DNA of 64,000 nucleotides from Brumicola pallidula DSM 14239 = ACAM 615 (GTDB lineage Bacteria; Pseudomonadota; Gammaproteobacteria; Enterobacterales; Alteromonadaceae): the NCBI RefSeq assembly GCF_000428905.1, contig NZ_AUAV01000013.1, positions 124,001 through 188,000 of the forward strand, in the 5' to 3' direction. Positions 49,865-59,360 of this stretch are shown here, in pieces. Numbering within the stretch: position 1 is the first letter of the stretch; every line of letters begins with the position of its first letter. The translations under genes were made by a program, and so were the position numbers. Below the pieces are notes generated by a model. That model was not told the origin of the DNA and did no database searches. It saw only the letters and a list, made by a program, of their open reading frames with translations.

Positions 49865-50908
49865 TTAAAACGTCCAATAGCCAAATTTATTTCTGGCTTT
49901 TAAATTACGAATAAAGTTGTTTGGCTTATTTTTCATTTTTTGTAAATCAGTGGCGGCGTTATCGGCGGCCTGCAAAACTCTTTGTGACGACTTGCCATCT
50001 GTATACGGATGGGTGTATTGAGCAAAATCTCGAATCTCCCTCATTAGCTCATCGGGTTGTGTTAAGCCATATTCAATCGCACTTTCAAGCTCTTCTGGGT
50101 TAGTAATATTGTGTAAGTAAGGTGTTGGTGCTGCATTGTTAATGGTGACAACTGGTTTATTTAATAAAAGATAGTCGGTAATCATTGAAGAGTTATCGCC
50201 GAGCATCAGATCAGCTTCAACCATATACGGCGCGAGCTCATCTGTTTCTAAAAATGTGAGGTTGTCATGTTGAATATTTTTATATGCTGCAACTGTTTCT
50301 TTAGCCATTTTAGGATGAAAGGTGACTATCCATTTCCACTTAGAATGACGCGATAGCTTGTCAATATAAGGTAATAAGGTGGGTGCTTGCGTCATTCTTG
50401 GCGAAAATGTCGAGCTAAACAAAATGACTGGCTTTTGATTTACCTTTTTACTGACTAGGGAGGATGAAAAATACGGGTCCATTTTACAGTAGCCCGTTTC
50501 TATGACTTGGAAGTGTTTATGCTTTGTCGCTAACGCTTCGAATGTGGCTGTTGATGATTGGCCGTGCGTGCAATATAAATCAAAACAATCTCTAATAATA
50601 AAATGATAGTTTACATTATCTTTCTTACGCTTTTTGAAACCGACAAAACCGTGGAAGATACCCACTTTCAAACCAGGTAAAAAAGTGGGGACCATATTTC
50701 CCGGGACAAAAACGGCAAATGGGTTGAATGCTATTGCGTCTGCTATACAAGCAATCACTTGCTCATTTGGTCTAAAAAAAGAAACGTTCACGTTTGCACC
50801 TTCGGCAAACCAGGCAACCTCACCACCCTGACGCCTAATTTCATTTTGCAAAGGCCGCAAAACTTCAAAGGAGTAATTTTGAGAGATGTAAAACAGATAT
50901 TTCTTCAT
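49865..50908 (-). CDS. CDP-glycerol glycerophosphotransferase-family protein
   Basis: A 347-residue protein from ATG 50908 (MKKYLFYISQNYSFEVLRP). GIFHGFVGFKK, FSSTFSPRM and LGDNSSMITDYLLLNKPVV match the TagF/TagB-like glycerophosphotransferase domain (GT-B fold). In Gram-negatives such genes transfer glycerol or ribitol phosphate, or other polyol phosphates, onto surface glycans or LPS core. No signal peptide is present. It stands between mutM and rpmG, a place where E. coli has no gene. Confidence 0.82.
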   Translation of the reverse strand: MKKYLFYISQNYSFEVLRPLQNEIRRQGGEVAWFAEGANVNVSFFRPNEQVIACIADAIAFNPFAVFVPGNMVPTFLPGLKVGIFHGFVGFKKRKKDNVNYHFIIRDCFDLYCTHGQSSTATFEALATKHKHFQVIETGYCKMDPYFSSSLVSKKVNQKPVILFSSTFSPRMTQAPTLLPYIDKLSRHSKWKWIVTFHPKMAKETVAAYKNIQHDNLTFLETDELAPYMVEADLMLGDNSSMITDYLLLNKPVVTINNAAPTPYLHNITNPEELESAIEYGLTQPDELMREIRDFAQYTHPYTDGKSSQRVLQAADNAATDLQKMKNKPNNFIRNLKARNKFGYWTF

Positions 50909-51056
50909 TGGACCATTAACTAGAACGACATCTCTGCCTATTAGACAGGTTGCAGCGCAATTGATCAATAGTGTTTATCAACGGCACGTTTGTTTACTTG
51001 CATGACTTTTGGTGCTTGAGCTGATTGCGTGAAAGTTACTGGGGTGAAGTCTAGAA

Positions 51057-51087
51057 ACAAAAAACCTAGCAAAAGCTAGGTTTTTTT
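51057..51087. terminator. Bidirectional intrinsic terminator after rpmG
   Basis: CCTAGC (51065-51070), loop AAAA, GCTAGG (51075-51080), flanked by an A run on the left and seven T on the right. On the minus strand it terminates rpmB-rpmG; it would also stop plus-strand transcription. Confidence 0.88.
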
Positions 51088-51108
51088 CGGAGACAAAAAA
51101 CAAGTTAA

Positions 51109-51264
51109 TTACTTGATTTTTGCTTCCTTGAACATAACATGTTGGCGGATTTTAGGATCAAACTTTTTTATCTCCATTTTGCCAGGCATATTGCGTTTAT
51201 TTTTGTCTGTGGTGTAGTAAAAACCAGTACCAGCAGAAGAAACTAATTTAATTTTATCTCTCAT
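51109..51264 (-). CDS. rpmG: Ribosomal protein bL33
   Basis: A 51-residue protein read on the minus strand: [20 protein letters not shown], then [20 protein letters not shown] and [11 protein letters not shown]. This is the Cys-free bL33 of gammaproteobacteria, a component of the 50S subunit. It lies 9 nt after rpmB. Confidence 0.97.
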   Translation of the reverse strand: MRDKIKLVSSAGTGFYYTTDKNKRNMPGKMEIKKFDPKIRQHVMFKEAKIK

Positions 51265-51273
51265 GGTAATTCC

Positions 51274-51510
51274 TTAAACTTTCTCGCCACGAGCACGGAT
51301 GTCAGCTAACACTGTATCAATGCCCTTCTTATCAATAATACGCATACCTTTAGTAGTTAGGCGTAATTTCACAAAACGGGTCTCGCTCTCAACCCAAAAA
51401 CGGTGAGTTTGAAGATTTGGCAAAAAGCGACGACGAGTCGCGTTTCTAGCGTGTGAGCGGTTGTTACCAACTGCAGGACGCTTACCTGTAACTATACAAA
51501 CTTTTGACAT
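51274..51510 (-). CDS. rpmB: Ribosomal protein bL28
   Basis: A 78-residue 50S protein beginning [20 protein letters not shown] with [20 protein letters not shown] and the C-terminal [20 protein letters not shown]. Exactly the normal gammaproteobacterial length. It precedes rpmG as in E. coli. Confidence 0.98.
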   Translation of the reverse strand: MSKVCIVTGKRPAVGNNRSHARNATRRRFLPNLQTHRFWVESETRFVKLRLTTKGMRIIDKKGIDTVLADIRARGEKV

Positions 51511-52094
51511 CTTATTGTCTCCAGAAAAACTGTTTGCCGTCTAACCCAAGCAAACAAAAATTGCTGTTAAACGTCTTTAATAATGAGGGCGCATTTTATA
51601 CAGTAAACACCACTTCAATTCAACAAAAACTTCGCTTTTACGCTGTTTTTTTGCATTTTTAACGGATTAGCGGTCTATTCTTGCTTCTATAGGCCGCAAA
51701 AATCACTACAGGCTATTCAACTGAGCGCTTTTATATTTGCTCAACACGCCAGCAGTAATCGCCATTTCGTCGTAATTAGTATAGCAAATTATTGATGCTG
51801 CATAGCAGTTCTTTTTGGTTAAATAGTGACTTTTTGTGGAGCGTAAAATAGTTTTAACAACTGGATAAATATTTAGTTCAATTGAGGCGATTCATTTCAA
51901 TCTCGGCTTTTTAATACTCCTGAAAGGTAAATGTATATTTAGATTAAGTGTATATTAAGTTACATTTGCAGAGATTTGACTTGATTTTTCAAACAAATTC
52001 AGCAGACTTGCTACATAGTTAATAGCGAAAAACAGCGTTAATATTTGACTTGTCACTTTTAAATTAAAACAATTTGTACAGAAAAGGGTGCCTT
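51511..52094. other. Intergenic between divergent rpmB and GT25 genes
   Basis: 584 bp holding the rpmB promoter (51595-51623) and, presumably, the promoter of the GT25 gene on the right. I see no further gene, RNA or repeat. Confidence 0.55.
51595..51623 (-). promoter_or_regulatory. rpmB-rpmG promoter
   Basis: On the minus strand TTGAAT (51618-51623), a 17-bp spacer and TATAAA (51595-51600): a near-consensus sigma-70 promoter about 85 bp before rpmB. Confidence 0.75.
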
Positions 52095-52865
52095 ATGTCC
52101 GGTGTTTTTACCCCACTAAATGATTATTTCGACGGAATATTTGTTATTACGCTTGACGGTTATGAGGCGAGACAAAATAGCATTAAGCAAAATATGCAAG
52201 GATTGAATTTTGAATTTTGGTTTGGGACCGACAAAAGAGAATTAGACGACAGTGTTTTGCTTGATAACAGTCAATATGATAATGAATCTCATCAAAACAT
52301 AAAAAGAACGCATCGCTCTATGTCTTTATCTGAATATGCTTGCGCTTGCTCACATCGCCGTATCTACCAGCATATGCTGGATAATAATCTGAGACGTGTA
52401 CTCATATTTGAAGATGATGCTGTTCCTGATCTGCAAGAGCTGAACCACTTTGCGCAACGCATTGCAACCTTACCCGAGGATTGGAAAGTAGTGCTATTTG
52501 ACTACTACGGTTCTCATTATGAAAATACAAAGGGGCTGTTGAAGCGTCAAATATACAAATTATTTCACTATTTGAGAATTTCTAATTGGCATACAGTCTC
52601 ATTGTCATTAATAGATAAAATGTTGATGCGACCATACAACACTCATTTCTATCTCGCAGGCAGGCTGTCTGGGGCTCATGCATATAGTCTTTCTTTAGAT
52701 GCCGCTAAATATTATTGTGATTATCAACAGCCTGTGAAATTGCAAGCAGACAGAATTTTTTATTACGCTGAAGGACTTAACAGCAACAGAGTTTTTGCTT
52801 GTAAAAAACCAATGTTTTTAAGGGGTGAATTATCAGAAGTATCTTCTATTCAAAAGCAACGGTAA
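52095..52865 (+). CDS. Glycosyltransferase family 25 protein (LPS biosynthesis type)
   Basis: A 256-residue GT25 enzyme. FDGIFVITLDGYEARQNSI starts the domain, SLSEYACACSHRRIYQHML and RVLIFEDDAVPD (the ED/DxD-type metal site) are GT25 hallmarks. GT25 members often transfer galactose onto LPS core. ATG 52095 (MSGVFTPLND) follows AAAAGGGTG; an upstream in-frame start seven codons earlier is less likely. Convergent with a second GT25 gene. Confidence 0.88.
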   Translation: MSGVFTPLNDYFDGIFVITLDGYEARQNSIKQNMQGLNFEFWFGTDKRELDDSVLLDNSQYDNESHQNIKRTHRSMSLSEYACACSHRRIYQHMLDNNLRRVLIFEDDAVPDLQELNHFAQRIATLPEDWKVVLFDYYGSHYENTKGLLKRQIYKLFHYLRISNWHTVSLSLIDKMLMRPYNTHFYLAGRLSGAHAYSLSLDAAKYYCDYQQPVKLQADRIFYYAEGLNSNRVFACKKPMFLRGELSEVSSIQKQR

Positions 52866-52901
52866 TTCAAATATCCTCAGCAGTTGGTCACTGCCAAACC
52901 G

Positions 52902-53648
52902 CTATTGCTGGTTTAATTTTTGTAAACGCTTTTTTAACTCTTTTTTATTTTTAAAGAGAAAATAAAACCCACTCACTACTTTTTTAAAAAAGCTTTGTTT
53001 TGCCTTGTTGCGGTTAAGATTACGATCAATTTCACTAACTTCATCATGATTTGCTTTTACTATGTATGGCTTTAGTCCAAACACATTCAATTGCGATTCC
53101 CACCAATATTGTAATTCAATATCAATAGGCCGATTAATATTCGCACTCGTTGCTAACAGTTTTTGAGCACCGCTTAAACTAATAACTTGCGCGCAAGTTC
53201 TACTCGGTATCTTATTGTAAGTAATCAACGAAAAATCACCAACTGGAATTTGATGTACCGCTTTACGTTTAACGGGCTCTTCAGCCAACTTAATTAAATC
53301 CCAAGGCTGTTGTATATTTTCAATCGCCTCTAAGCCATGTTGAATATGGTCTTGCAGTAATATGTCGTCTTCTAAAATAACACCATAGTCCAACTGCTCA
53401 TCAACGATTTTTTGCCATACACGCACGTGACTTAAATAACAGCCTAACTCACCGCTGGTCATGTGCTTATGATACGAAGAATCACTGAAATTGTACAAAG
53501 CGTTGATTGTAGACACGTCTAGCGTATCACCATTTGCAGCCTCAACACGGTCAAAAGACAAACTATGAGCTTCAAGCTGACGCGCACAGGCTGCTAGTCT
53601 ATCCGTAGACCTTGCCAAATTAATTAAACAAATTTTCCATTTTCTCAT
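52902..53648 (-). CDS. Glycosyltransferase family 25 protein
   Basis: A 248-residue GT25 enzyme from ATG 53648 (MRKWKICLINLARSTDRLAA). TSGELGCYLSHVRVWQKIV and YGVILEDDILLQ are the conserved acceptor and metal-site motifs. The C-terminal tail is lysine-rich (FLFKNKKELKKRLQKL), suiting membrane association. A longer frame would run back over the radC stop and is unlikely. The gene begins 13 nt after radC. It is only distantly similar to its convergent GT25 neighbour. Confidence 0.88.
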   Translation of the reverse strand: MRKWKICLINLARSTDRLAACARQLEAHSLSFDRVEAANGDTLDVSTINALYNFSDSSYHKHMTSGELGCYLSHVRVWQKIVDEQLDYGVILEDDILLQDHIQHGLEAIENIQQPWDLIKLAEEPVKRKAVHQIPVGDFSLITYNKIPSRTCAQVISLSGAQKLLATSANINRPIDIELQYWWESQLNVFGLKPYIVKANHDEVSEIDRNLNRNKAKQSFFKKVVSGFYFLFKNKKELKKRLQKLNQQ

Positions 53649-53661
53649 GTGCGGTACAAAA

Positions 53662-54336
53662 CTATAACAAACCTCTTTGCGCAAATGATACCGCAGTTCC
53701 GTCACCGATAACAAAGTGATCTAATACTCTAACGTCGATTAATTCCATGGCTTGCTTAATTCTCTGGGTTATTTGTATGTCTGCTTGGCTAGGTTCTGCA
53801 ATACCGCTGGGATGATTGTGGGCTAAAATAACCGCAGCTGCATTGTCCTCTAGGGCTTGTTTGACTAATTCTCGAGGATACACTGCAGCGCTGTTGATCG
53901 TGCCTCTAAACATGTGCCTGAACGCAATGAGTTGATGTTGACTGTCGAGCAGTAACATTGAAAAGACTTCGTGTGGCTTATCTCGCAATTCAGCCAATAA
54001 ATAATTTGAAGTAGCATCCGCTTGGGTAAAACAATGTGGTTTTCGTAAATTTTCAGCAAGCGAGCGTTTAGTTAACTCAAAGCAAGCCGTTAAGGTTGCA
54101 TATTTTGCTACACCAAACCCTAAGCTAGCCGTAAGTTGGCTTTTACTTGCATTCATTAAACCACGCACAGAACCGAAAGAATTAAGGGTTTCGCGCGCAA
54201 TTTCAAGCGCGTTTTTACCTTTTACTCCAGTGTGTAGAACGATTGCAAGTAGCTCGGCGTCAGACAATGTTTGAGCACCAAATTGCAGTAATTTTTCTCT
54301 TGGTCGCTCATATTGTGGGCAATTATTGATTTTCAT
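53662..54336 (-). CDS. radC: RadC family JAB/MPN domain protein
   Basis: A 224-residue RadC. An N-terminal helix-hairpin-helix (AQTLSDAELLAIVL..., LNSFGSVRGLMNAS) is followed by the JAB1/MPN metalloprotease-like domain with ILAHNHPSGIAEPSQAD, the H-x-H...D metal motif. Despite the name it has no proven role in DNA repair. Adjacent to and divergent from coaBC as in E. coli. Confidence 0.95.
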   Translation of the reverse strand: MKINNCPQYERPREKLLQFGAQTLSDAELLAIVLHTGVKGKNALEIARETLNSFGSVRGLMNASKSQLTASLGFGVAKYATLTACFELTKRSLAENLRKPHCFTQADATSNYLLAELRDKPHEVFSMLLLDSQHQLIAFRHMFRGTINSAAVYPRELVKQALEDNAAAVILAHNHPSGIAEPSQADIQITQRIKQAMELIDVRVLDHFVIGDGTAVSFAQRGLL

Positions 54337-54429
54337 ATTTCCATTCCTTGGTTAACTTTGTCACAATGCTATTCATCTATCCCTTTGATGAACGAATGCA
54401 ACGCACAGTTGTACTCGCTATAGCAAAAT

Positions 54430-55665
54430 ATGCAACTTGAACAAAAGAACGTTTTACTTGGTATTAGTGGTGGCATAGCCGCCTACAAAACTCCGGACCT
54501 TGTTCGTAAATTTATAGCTCAAGGCGCAAATGTGAGAGTTGTTATGACAGATTCTGCAAAGGAATTCGTCAGTCCATTGGCCTTACAGGCAGTATCTGGG
54601 AATAAAATAAGCAACAGTCTACTAGATGAAGATGCTGAAGCCGCGATGGGTCATATTGAGCTTGCTCGTTGGGCAGATATTTTTGTTATTGCTCCAGCAA
54701 CTGCTAATGTTATGGCGAAACTCACACACGGCCTCGCAGACGATCTATTAACAACGCTGGCGTTGGCCACTGCTGCACCAATAGTCATTGCACCGGCGAT
54801 GAATCAGCAAATGTGGGCTGCGCCCGCAACCACTGAGAATCTACTAAAACTGCAACACCGAGGCGTCATGCAAATTGGTCCTGCTAGCGGCCAACAAGCG
54901 TGTGGTGATATAGGTTATGGTCGCATGACTGAACCCGAAGATATTGTTGCCTTCGTTGCTGATTATTTTGCAGGGCAAGCAAATGAGGCGCCGGCTTTAT
55001 TTGCAGGCAAAAAGATAATGATCACGGCTGGGCCAACGCGAGAAGCATTGGATCCGGTGCGTTATATATCAAATCATAGCTCCGGAAAAATGGGCTACGC
55101 AATAGCTGAAGCAGCGCGCAAAATGGGTGCCCATGTGACTCTCGTTTCGGGTCCGGTAAATATCTCAGCGCCGCCAAACGTTGAGCTTATTTCCGTCACC
55201 AGTGCACAGGAAATGCACGATGCCGTCATGCGCGATATTCAGCAGCAAGACATCTTTATTGCTTGTGCTGCTGTTGCTGATTTTAGACTTGCCGACATCC
55301 CAACGCATAAAGTGAAGAAAAAAGACGGTATATTAACGCTTTCATTCGAGCCAAACCCTGATATTCTTCAAGCAGTTGCGGCACAAGCAAGACCGCCTTT
55401 CACACTGGGTTTCGCCGCAGAAACAAATGATATTGAAGCCTACGCAAAAAGCAAACTTGAACGCAAAAAATTAAATATGATAGCGGCCAATGATGTGTCA
55501 TTATCTGGCTTAGGATTTAATTCTGATCGAAATGCCTTAACGGTTATTACTAAGAATAGTAAAATCAGTCTACCGGCTACTAGTAAATACAGACTCGCCA
55601 TTGAGTTGTTGAAGTTGTTGAATAGTGAATATTCAGCCAGTCAAAATAATAAGAAAAGCAAATAG
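54430..55665 (+). CDS. coaBC: Phosphopantothenoylcysteine decarboxylase/synthetase
   Basis: A 411-residue bifunctional flavoprotein. The N-terminal CoaC half ([51 protein letters not shown]) decarboxylates and the C-terminal CoaB half ([39 protein letters not shown]) condenses cysteine with phosphopantothenate. Together with coaD nearby it supplies two CoA steps. slmA begins 8 nt after its stop; dut, which usually follows, is absent. Confidence 0.97.
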   Translation: MQLEQKNVLLGISGGIAAYKTPDLVRKFIAQGANVRVVMTDSAKEFVSPLALQAVSGNKISNSLLDEDAEAAMGHIELARWADIFVIAPATANVMAKLTHGLADDLLTTLALATAAPIVIAPAMNQQMWAAPATTENLLKLQHRGVMQIGPASGQQACGDIGYGRMTEPEDIVAFVADYFAGQANEAPALFAGKKIMITAGPTREALDPVRYISNHSSGKMGYAIAEAARKMGAHVTLVSGPVNISAPPNVELISVTSAQEMHDAVMRDIQQQDIFIACAAVADFRLADIPTHKVKKKDGILTLSFEPNPDILQAVAAQARPPFTLGFAAETNDIEAYAKSKLERKKLNMIAANDVSLSGLGFNSDRNALTVITKNSKISLPATSKYRLAIELLKLLNSEYSASQNNKKSK

Positions 55666-55673
55666 GTACCATC

Positions 55674-56267
55674 ATGCCCGCAACAAAAAGACCCAACAGG
55701 CGCGCGCAGATACTGCAAGCCCTCGCAGGAATGTTAGAAAGCAATCATGGTCAGAGAATTACAACAGCTAAATTAGCTGAGCAAGTCGGCGTTTCGGAAG
55801 CGGCTTTATATCGTCACTTCCCAAGCAAAGCGCGTATGTTCGAAGGTTTGATTGAATTCATTGAAGAAACCCTCTTTTCTCGCATCAACAAAATTATGGA
55901 TGAAGAAAAAGAAGCAGCAACTCGTTGTCAGCTAATATTGCATCTCATTCTTGGTTTTGCTGAAAAAAACCCAGGTATTACGCGTTTACTTAACGGTGAT
56001 GCACTGCTAGGCGAACAGGAGCGCTTGCGCGACCGTATCGCAAAATTATTTGAACGCTTAGAATCGCAACTTAAACAGATATTACGTGAACGTAAATTGC
56101 GGGAAGGCAAATCGTTGGATGTAGATGAAGCCATTCTTGCTAACATGCTGATTTGCTTTGTCGATGGTAAAATTAACCAGTTTGTTCGCACTAAATTTCA
56201 ACGCACACCAACCCATCAGTTTGGTGAGCATTGGTTAGCAATTAAAAATCATTATTTTGTAAACTAG
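55674..56267 (+). CDS. slmA: Nucleoid occlusion factor SlmA
   Basis: A 197-residue TetR-fold DNA-binding protein that blocks FtsZ ring assembly over the nucleoid. [19 protein letters not shown] starts it, the helix-turn-helix is [21 protein letters not shown], and the C-terminal [19 protein letters not shown] is specific to SlmA. Length equals E. coli SlmA (198). Confidence 0.96.
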   Translation: MPATKRPNRRAQILQALAGMLESNHGQRITTAKLAEQVGVSEAALYRHFPSKARMFEGLIEFIEETLFSRINKIMDEEKEAATRCQLILHLILGFAEKNPGITRLLNGDALLGEQERLRDRIAKLFERLESQLKQILRERKLREGKSLDVDEAILANMLICFVDGKINQFVRTKFQRTPTHQFGEHWLAIKNHYFVN

Positions 56268-56452
56268 GGTAATCTCGACCAGTGAATAAGGGGTGTTTGA
56301 ATTCTTTTTATTTGAGTAGCATTTATTTAAGTCGCATTTGTCTAAATGTGTTCAGGTTGAATTTTGAGGAGCAAACGACTCCGAAAACCCTTATTATTCT
56401 TGACGTTTTTGATGTTTCACACCCAACAGCGTGCATTAATACCGTCAAAACC

Positions 56453-56486
56453 ACGGCTCAATGTGAGCCGTTCTGCCTATTTTTTT
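56453..56486. terminator. Hairpin between slmA and the convergent peptidase gene
   Basis: ACGGCTCA (56453-56460), loop ATG, TGAGCCGT (56464-56471), then a T run at 56480-56486 nine bases beyond the stem. A plausible terminator for slmA; on the minus strand it is followed only by GGTTTT. Confidence 0.55.
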
Positions 56487-56502
56487 GGGTAATACTTAGC
56501 GT

Positions 56503-58209
56503 TCACTTGGCAAACGTTTCGCCAAAGAAGTCACCTTCATTCCAAGTGGGTTTTTGTGCTTGATTTGCCAAGGCTAAGCCAATTTGAAAGTTTACTTCGG
56601 TAAATGTTTTAGCCGCTTCCCACTTAAATGCTTGAGTCATATCGTCACCTGGTTTATGGTAATTTGTAGATAAAAATTCACCAAATACCTTACTGCCATC
56701 GATCTTAGGGTCCTTAGCTTGCAAACCCGGTACTAAGAATACGGCTGGAATACCTTGCTTCACAAAACTGTAGTGATCGGAGCGTGTAAACAAATTTTGC
56801 TCTGGCCAAGGGTCATCACTTAATGTAAGTCCTACATACTTTGCAGCAGCTTCAACAGAAGACTTCATCGAACTGTGATTTGCGCCAAACGCGATAATGT
56901 CGGCAAACTCATAAGTGAGGATAGGCATATCTAAGTTTACGTTAGCAACCATACTGCCCACCGGCACGGTTGGGTTACGTGCGAAGTAGTCCGCGCCCAA
57001 TAGTCCTTTTTCTTCCCCTGTTACCGCAATGAAGATAATAGAACGTTTTGGTGGCGTTGGTAAATTGGCAAACATACGCGCAGTTTCCATTAATACAGAG
57101 GTACCGCTGGCGTTATCCATAGCACCGTTATTAATTTTGTCCGTTTTCACGGTTTTAGCAATCCCGATATGATCAGAATGCGCTGAAAAAACCACATATT
57201 CATTTTTTAATATTGGGTCACTGCCTTCCAAAATAGCCACTACGTTTGGACTTGTGAGATCTTCATGTGTGGTTTGTCTTTGTAAGCTAACTGTTAGCGG
57301 TAGCTCAAATCCTAGTGGCGATCCATCCTTTTCTAATTGAGCATATATGTCGTCAATGGAGTTTGGACCCTGGGCAAATAATTTTTCCGCGGCTGGTAAG
57401 CTCAAATAAGCAGCCCCTTTTAATTCAGGATTGACGTTGGCTGGAATACCATTGTTTTGGACCCAACGCATACGGGGTGAATAAATGTAGTTAAGTGAGT
57501 TTTTGTAAGGCCTCACTTTTTCATTACTCGGTGTTGTTAGGGTAATATAACCGACGGCACCATGTTCCACTGCATACATTGACTTTTGCGAACTAGAAGC
57601 AACGTGAGCCCCCTCTTCTGAAGGGAATGACTTAGGCTTACCTGACAGCGCGACCACGATTTTACCTGTAACGTCTAGCCCTGCGTAGTCATCGTGATTT
57701 AGGTTTGGTGCAACAATACCATATCCAACGAAAACCAGTGGCGCGGTCACGTCAGATTGAGTTGAGACTAAGTCAGGACTGCTTAAAAAGTCATCTGGGT
57801 AAGATAATTCAAAGTTTTCGTTAGGGCCCTCAACCTTGAAAATAGGTGACTCTTGAACCAGTAAACCTTTGCGAAAATTAATGCGTTGTACATAGCTTGT
57901 TTTACCATCAACTTGGTCCCCCGCTGGTTTTAAACCATATTTAGCAAATTCACCAGCAATATACAAAGACGCAATTTCATGACCTTGTGACCCAGTTTCA
58001 CGCCCTTGTAGCAAATCGTCGGCTAGAAAATGCATGTGCGATTTAATATTTTCTACATTAGGTATTGGCACAAAAGAAGCGCGTGGCGCTTTATCTGCCT
58101 CTGTTGTAGACTGATAATTGGCTGAACAGCCTAAAACTAAAACGCTGGTCGCTGCCGCAAGTGTCGCCTTTATGAATACTTTTATTAACATGTGTGTATG
58201 ACGCTTCAT
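56503..58209 (-). CDS. M28-family zinc aminopeptidase, lipoprotein
   Basis: A 568-residue secreted metallopeptidase. ATG 58209 is preferred (ATGGA eight bases upstream); ATGs at 58221 and 58236 are alternatives. The signal peptide ends in the lipobox LVLGC, so it is lipid-anchored. A PA-like insertion (about residues 140-320) splits the catalytic domain. Zinc ligands of the M28 family appear as SAHSDHIG, GAMDNASGT, GEEKG, NLDMP and the C-terminal TNYHKPGDD. It probably trims peptides in the periplasm or outer membrane. Monocistronic. Confidence 0.9.
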   Translation of the reverse strand: MKRHTHMLIKVFIKATLAAATSVLVLGCSANYQSTTEADKAPRASFVPIPNVENIKSHMHFLADDLLQGRETGSQGHEIASLYIAGEFAKYGLKPAGDQVDGKTSYVQRINFRKGLLVQESPIFKVEGPNENFELSYPDDFLSSPDLVSTQSDVTAPLVFVGYGIVAPNLNHDDYAGLDVTGKIVVALSGKPKSFPSEEGAHVASSSQKSMYAVEHGAVGYITLTTPSNEKVRPYKNSLNYIYSPRMRWVQNNGIPANVNPELKGAAYLSLPAAEKLFAQGPNSIDDIYAQLEKDGSPLGFELPLTVSLQRQTTHEDLTSPNVVAILEGSDPILKNEYVVFSAHSDHIGIAKTVKTDKINNGAMDNASGTSVLMETARMFANLPTPPKRSIIFIAVTGEEKGLLGADYFARNPTVPVGSMVANVNLDMPILTYEFADIIAFGANHSSMKSSVEAAAKYVGLTLSDDPWPEQNLFTRSDHYSFVKQGIPAVFLVPGLQAKDPKIDGSKVFGEFLSTNYHKPGDDMTQAFKWEAAKTFTEVNFQIGLALANQAQKPTWNEGDFFGETFAK

Positions 58210-58648
58210 ATAATTTTCCATAGAGAGAACCATCATGGATACTCGATGGTTAATGATGATTGGTGGGTGTTTTTTCAGTTTATCTCTATCTACAAGTCTA
58301 AACTGAGTGTGTAAAAACCACCGTTTTTACCGCAGTTTTGATGGCGTGTTATATCACAAGTTTAAATGAATTTGCTGCTTAAGGGTGGTTTTGAAATATT
58401 GTGTAACATTTTCATTCTCTAAAGTAGTTAGCATCATGAGGTACATAATAGGAAAAGTAGCAGGAAAAGTAGCAGGCAAAGTAGCAGGAAGAAAAACACA
58501 AGCAAATTTGGTTTTTAACAAAAAGACTGCTATACATCACTACAGTAGAATTAAAGAATGTGTATTCTTATGTTTCAAATAGGCTGTTTATTGATTCTAA
58601 ATAGACTTAAAATGAAACACCACAAAACGTGCTAAAAAGAGGCCCAAC
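58210..58648. other. Intergenic with a 12-bp repeat, no supported gene
   Basis: About 440 bp. Positions 58453-58488 carry three 12-bp repeats of the type AAAAGTAGCAGG. A 65-codon frame across them (58385-58582) encodes GKVAGKVAGKVAG and is probably not a gene. Confidence 0.5.
58453..58488 (+). repeat. Three-copy 12-bp tandem repeat
   Basis: AAAAGTAGCAGG at 58453-58464 and 58465-58476, and CAAAGTAGCAGG at 58477-58488. Confidence 0.9.
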
Positions 58649-59224
58649 ATGCCGAAACAAGCTCAATATGATTTGCCTGAGATTCTGACTTATGCCGCTG
58701 ATATATTTACACAACAAGGTTACGCGAAAGCATCGATGGAAGAGATTATTGCGCGAACACAGTTTAATCGGCGCGCGTTTTACATCGAATTCAAAAGCAA
58801 ACAGGGCTTTTTGCATGCCGTACTGCAATATTATATTAAGCATCAGTTGTCGGCGTGTCAGGAAAGTTTGATTGCTCGCTCGGACTCTGGCACACAAGCT
58901 ATTTACGACTATTTTAGTGCTTATCATCAGTTAATATCTAAACAAGGTTGCCTACTCGTTAATTGCATTAGTGAGCTAGGTAGAAATGATGAAGTAGTCC
59001 AATCTATAGCTCGACATTATTATGATACCTTACAACTGTGCTTCATCGCTTGCTTAGAAAGAGCGCAACGACATCAACAAATTCAATCAACAATCAATAT
59101 AGAGTCGGTGGCATTACAGCTCACCTGCTTTACTCAAGGTTTTGCTATTTCTAGCATCCTGCAAGACGGCGAAGACGATGTCATTATTGCCATGAGCGAG
59201 CTGATGTCGAGTATAGAAATATGA
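58649..59224 (+). CDS. TetR/AcrR family transcriptional regulator
   Basis: A 191-residue regulator. The helix-turn-helix lies around residues 27-50 (ASMEEIIARTQFNRRAFYIEF), preceded by ILTYAADIFTQQGYAKAS. The C-terminal half (FTQGFAISSIL) is the ligand-binding TetR_C type. AGAGG stands before the ATG. Its target may be the DUF885 gene 136 nt downstream, but no operator is evident. Confidence 0.85.
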   Translation: MPKQAQYDLPEILTYAADIFTQQGYAKASMEEIIARTQFNRRAFYIEFKSKQGFLHAVLQYYIKHQLSACQESLIARSDSGTQAIYDYFSAYHQLISKQGCLLVNCISELGRNDEVVQSIARHYYDTLQLCFIACLERAQRHQQIQSTINIESVALQLTCFTQGFAISSILQDGEDDVIIAMSELMSSIEI

Positions 59225-59360
59225 AACAAGCTGCATTATTGAGCAAGTTGTTGCGCATTTAGTATTACAATTATTGCCCTATTGAGCTGGACAGCGTCAA
59301 AGGGGTAACTCAAGGAAGCCTTTAGAGCTTCAAAAATAACTAACAAAATAAGAGCGGTCT

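Noticed and set aside
56282-56563. 93-codon plus-strand frame after slmA
   Set aside because: Contains the hairpin and the end of the convergent peptidase gene, with no family similarity.
58385-58582. 65-codon frame with GKVAGKVAGKVAG
   Set aside because: Product of a 12-bp tandem repeat in an intergenic region; no good ribosome-binding site or family.
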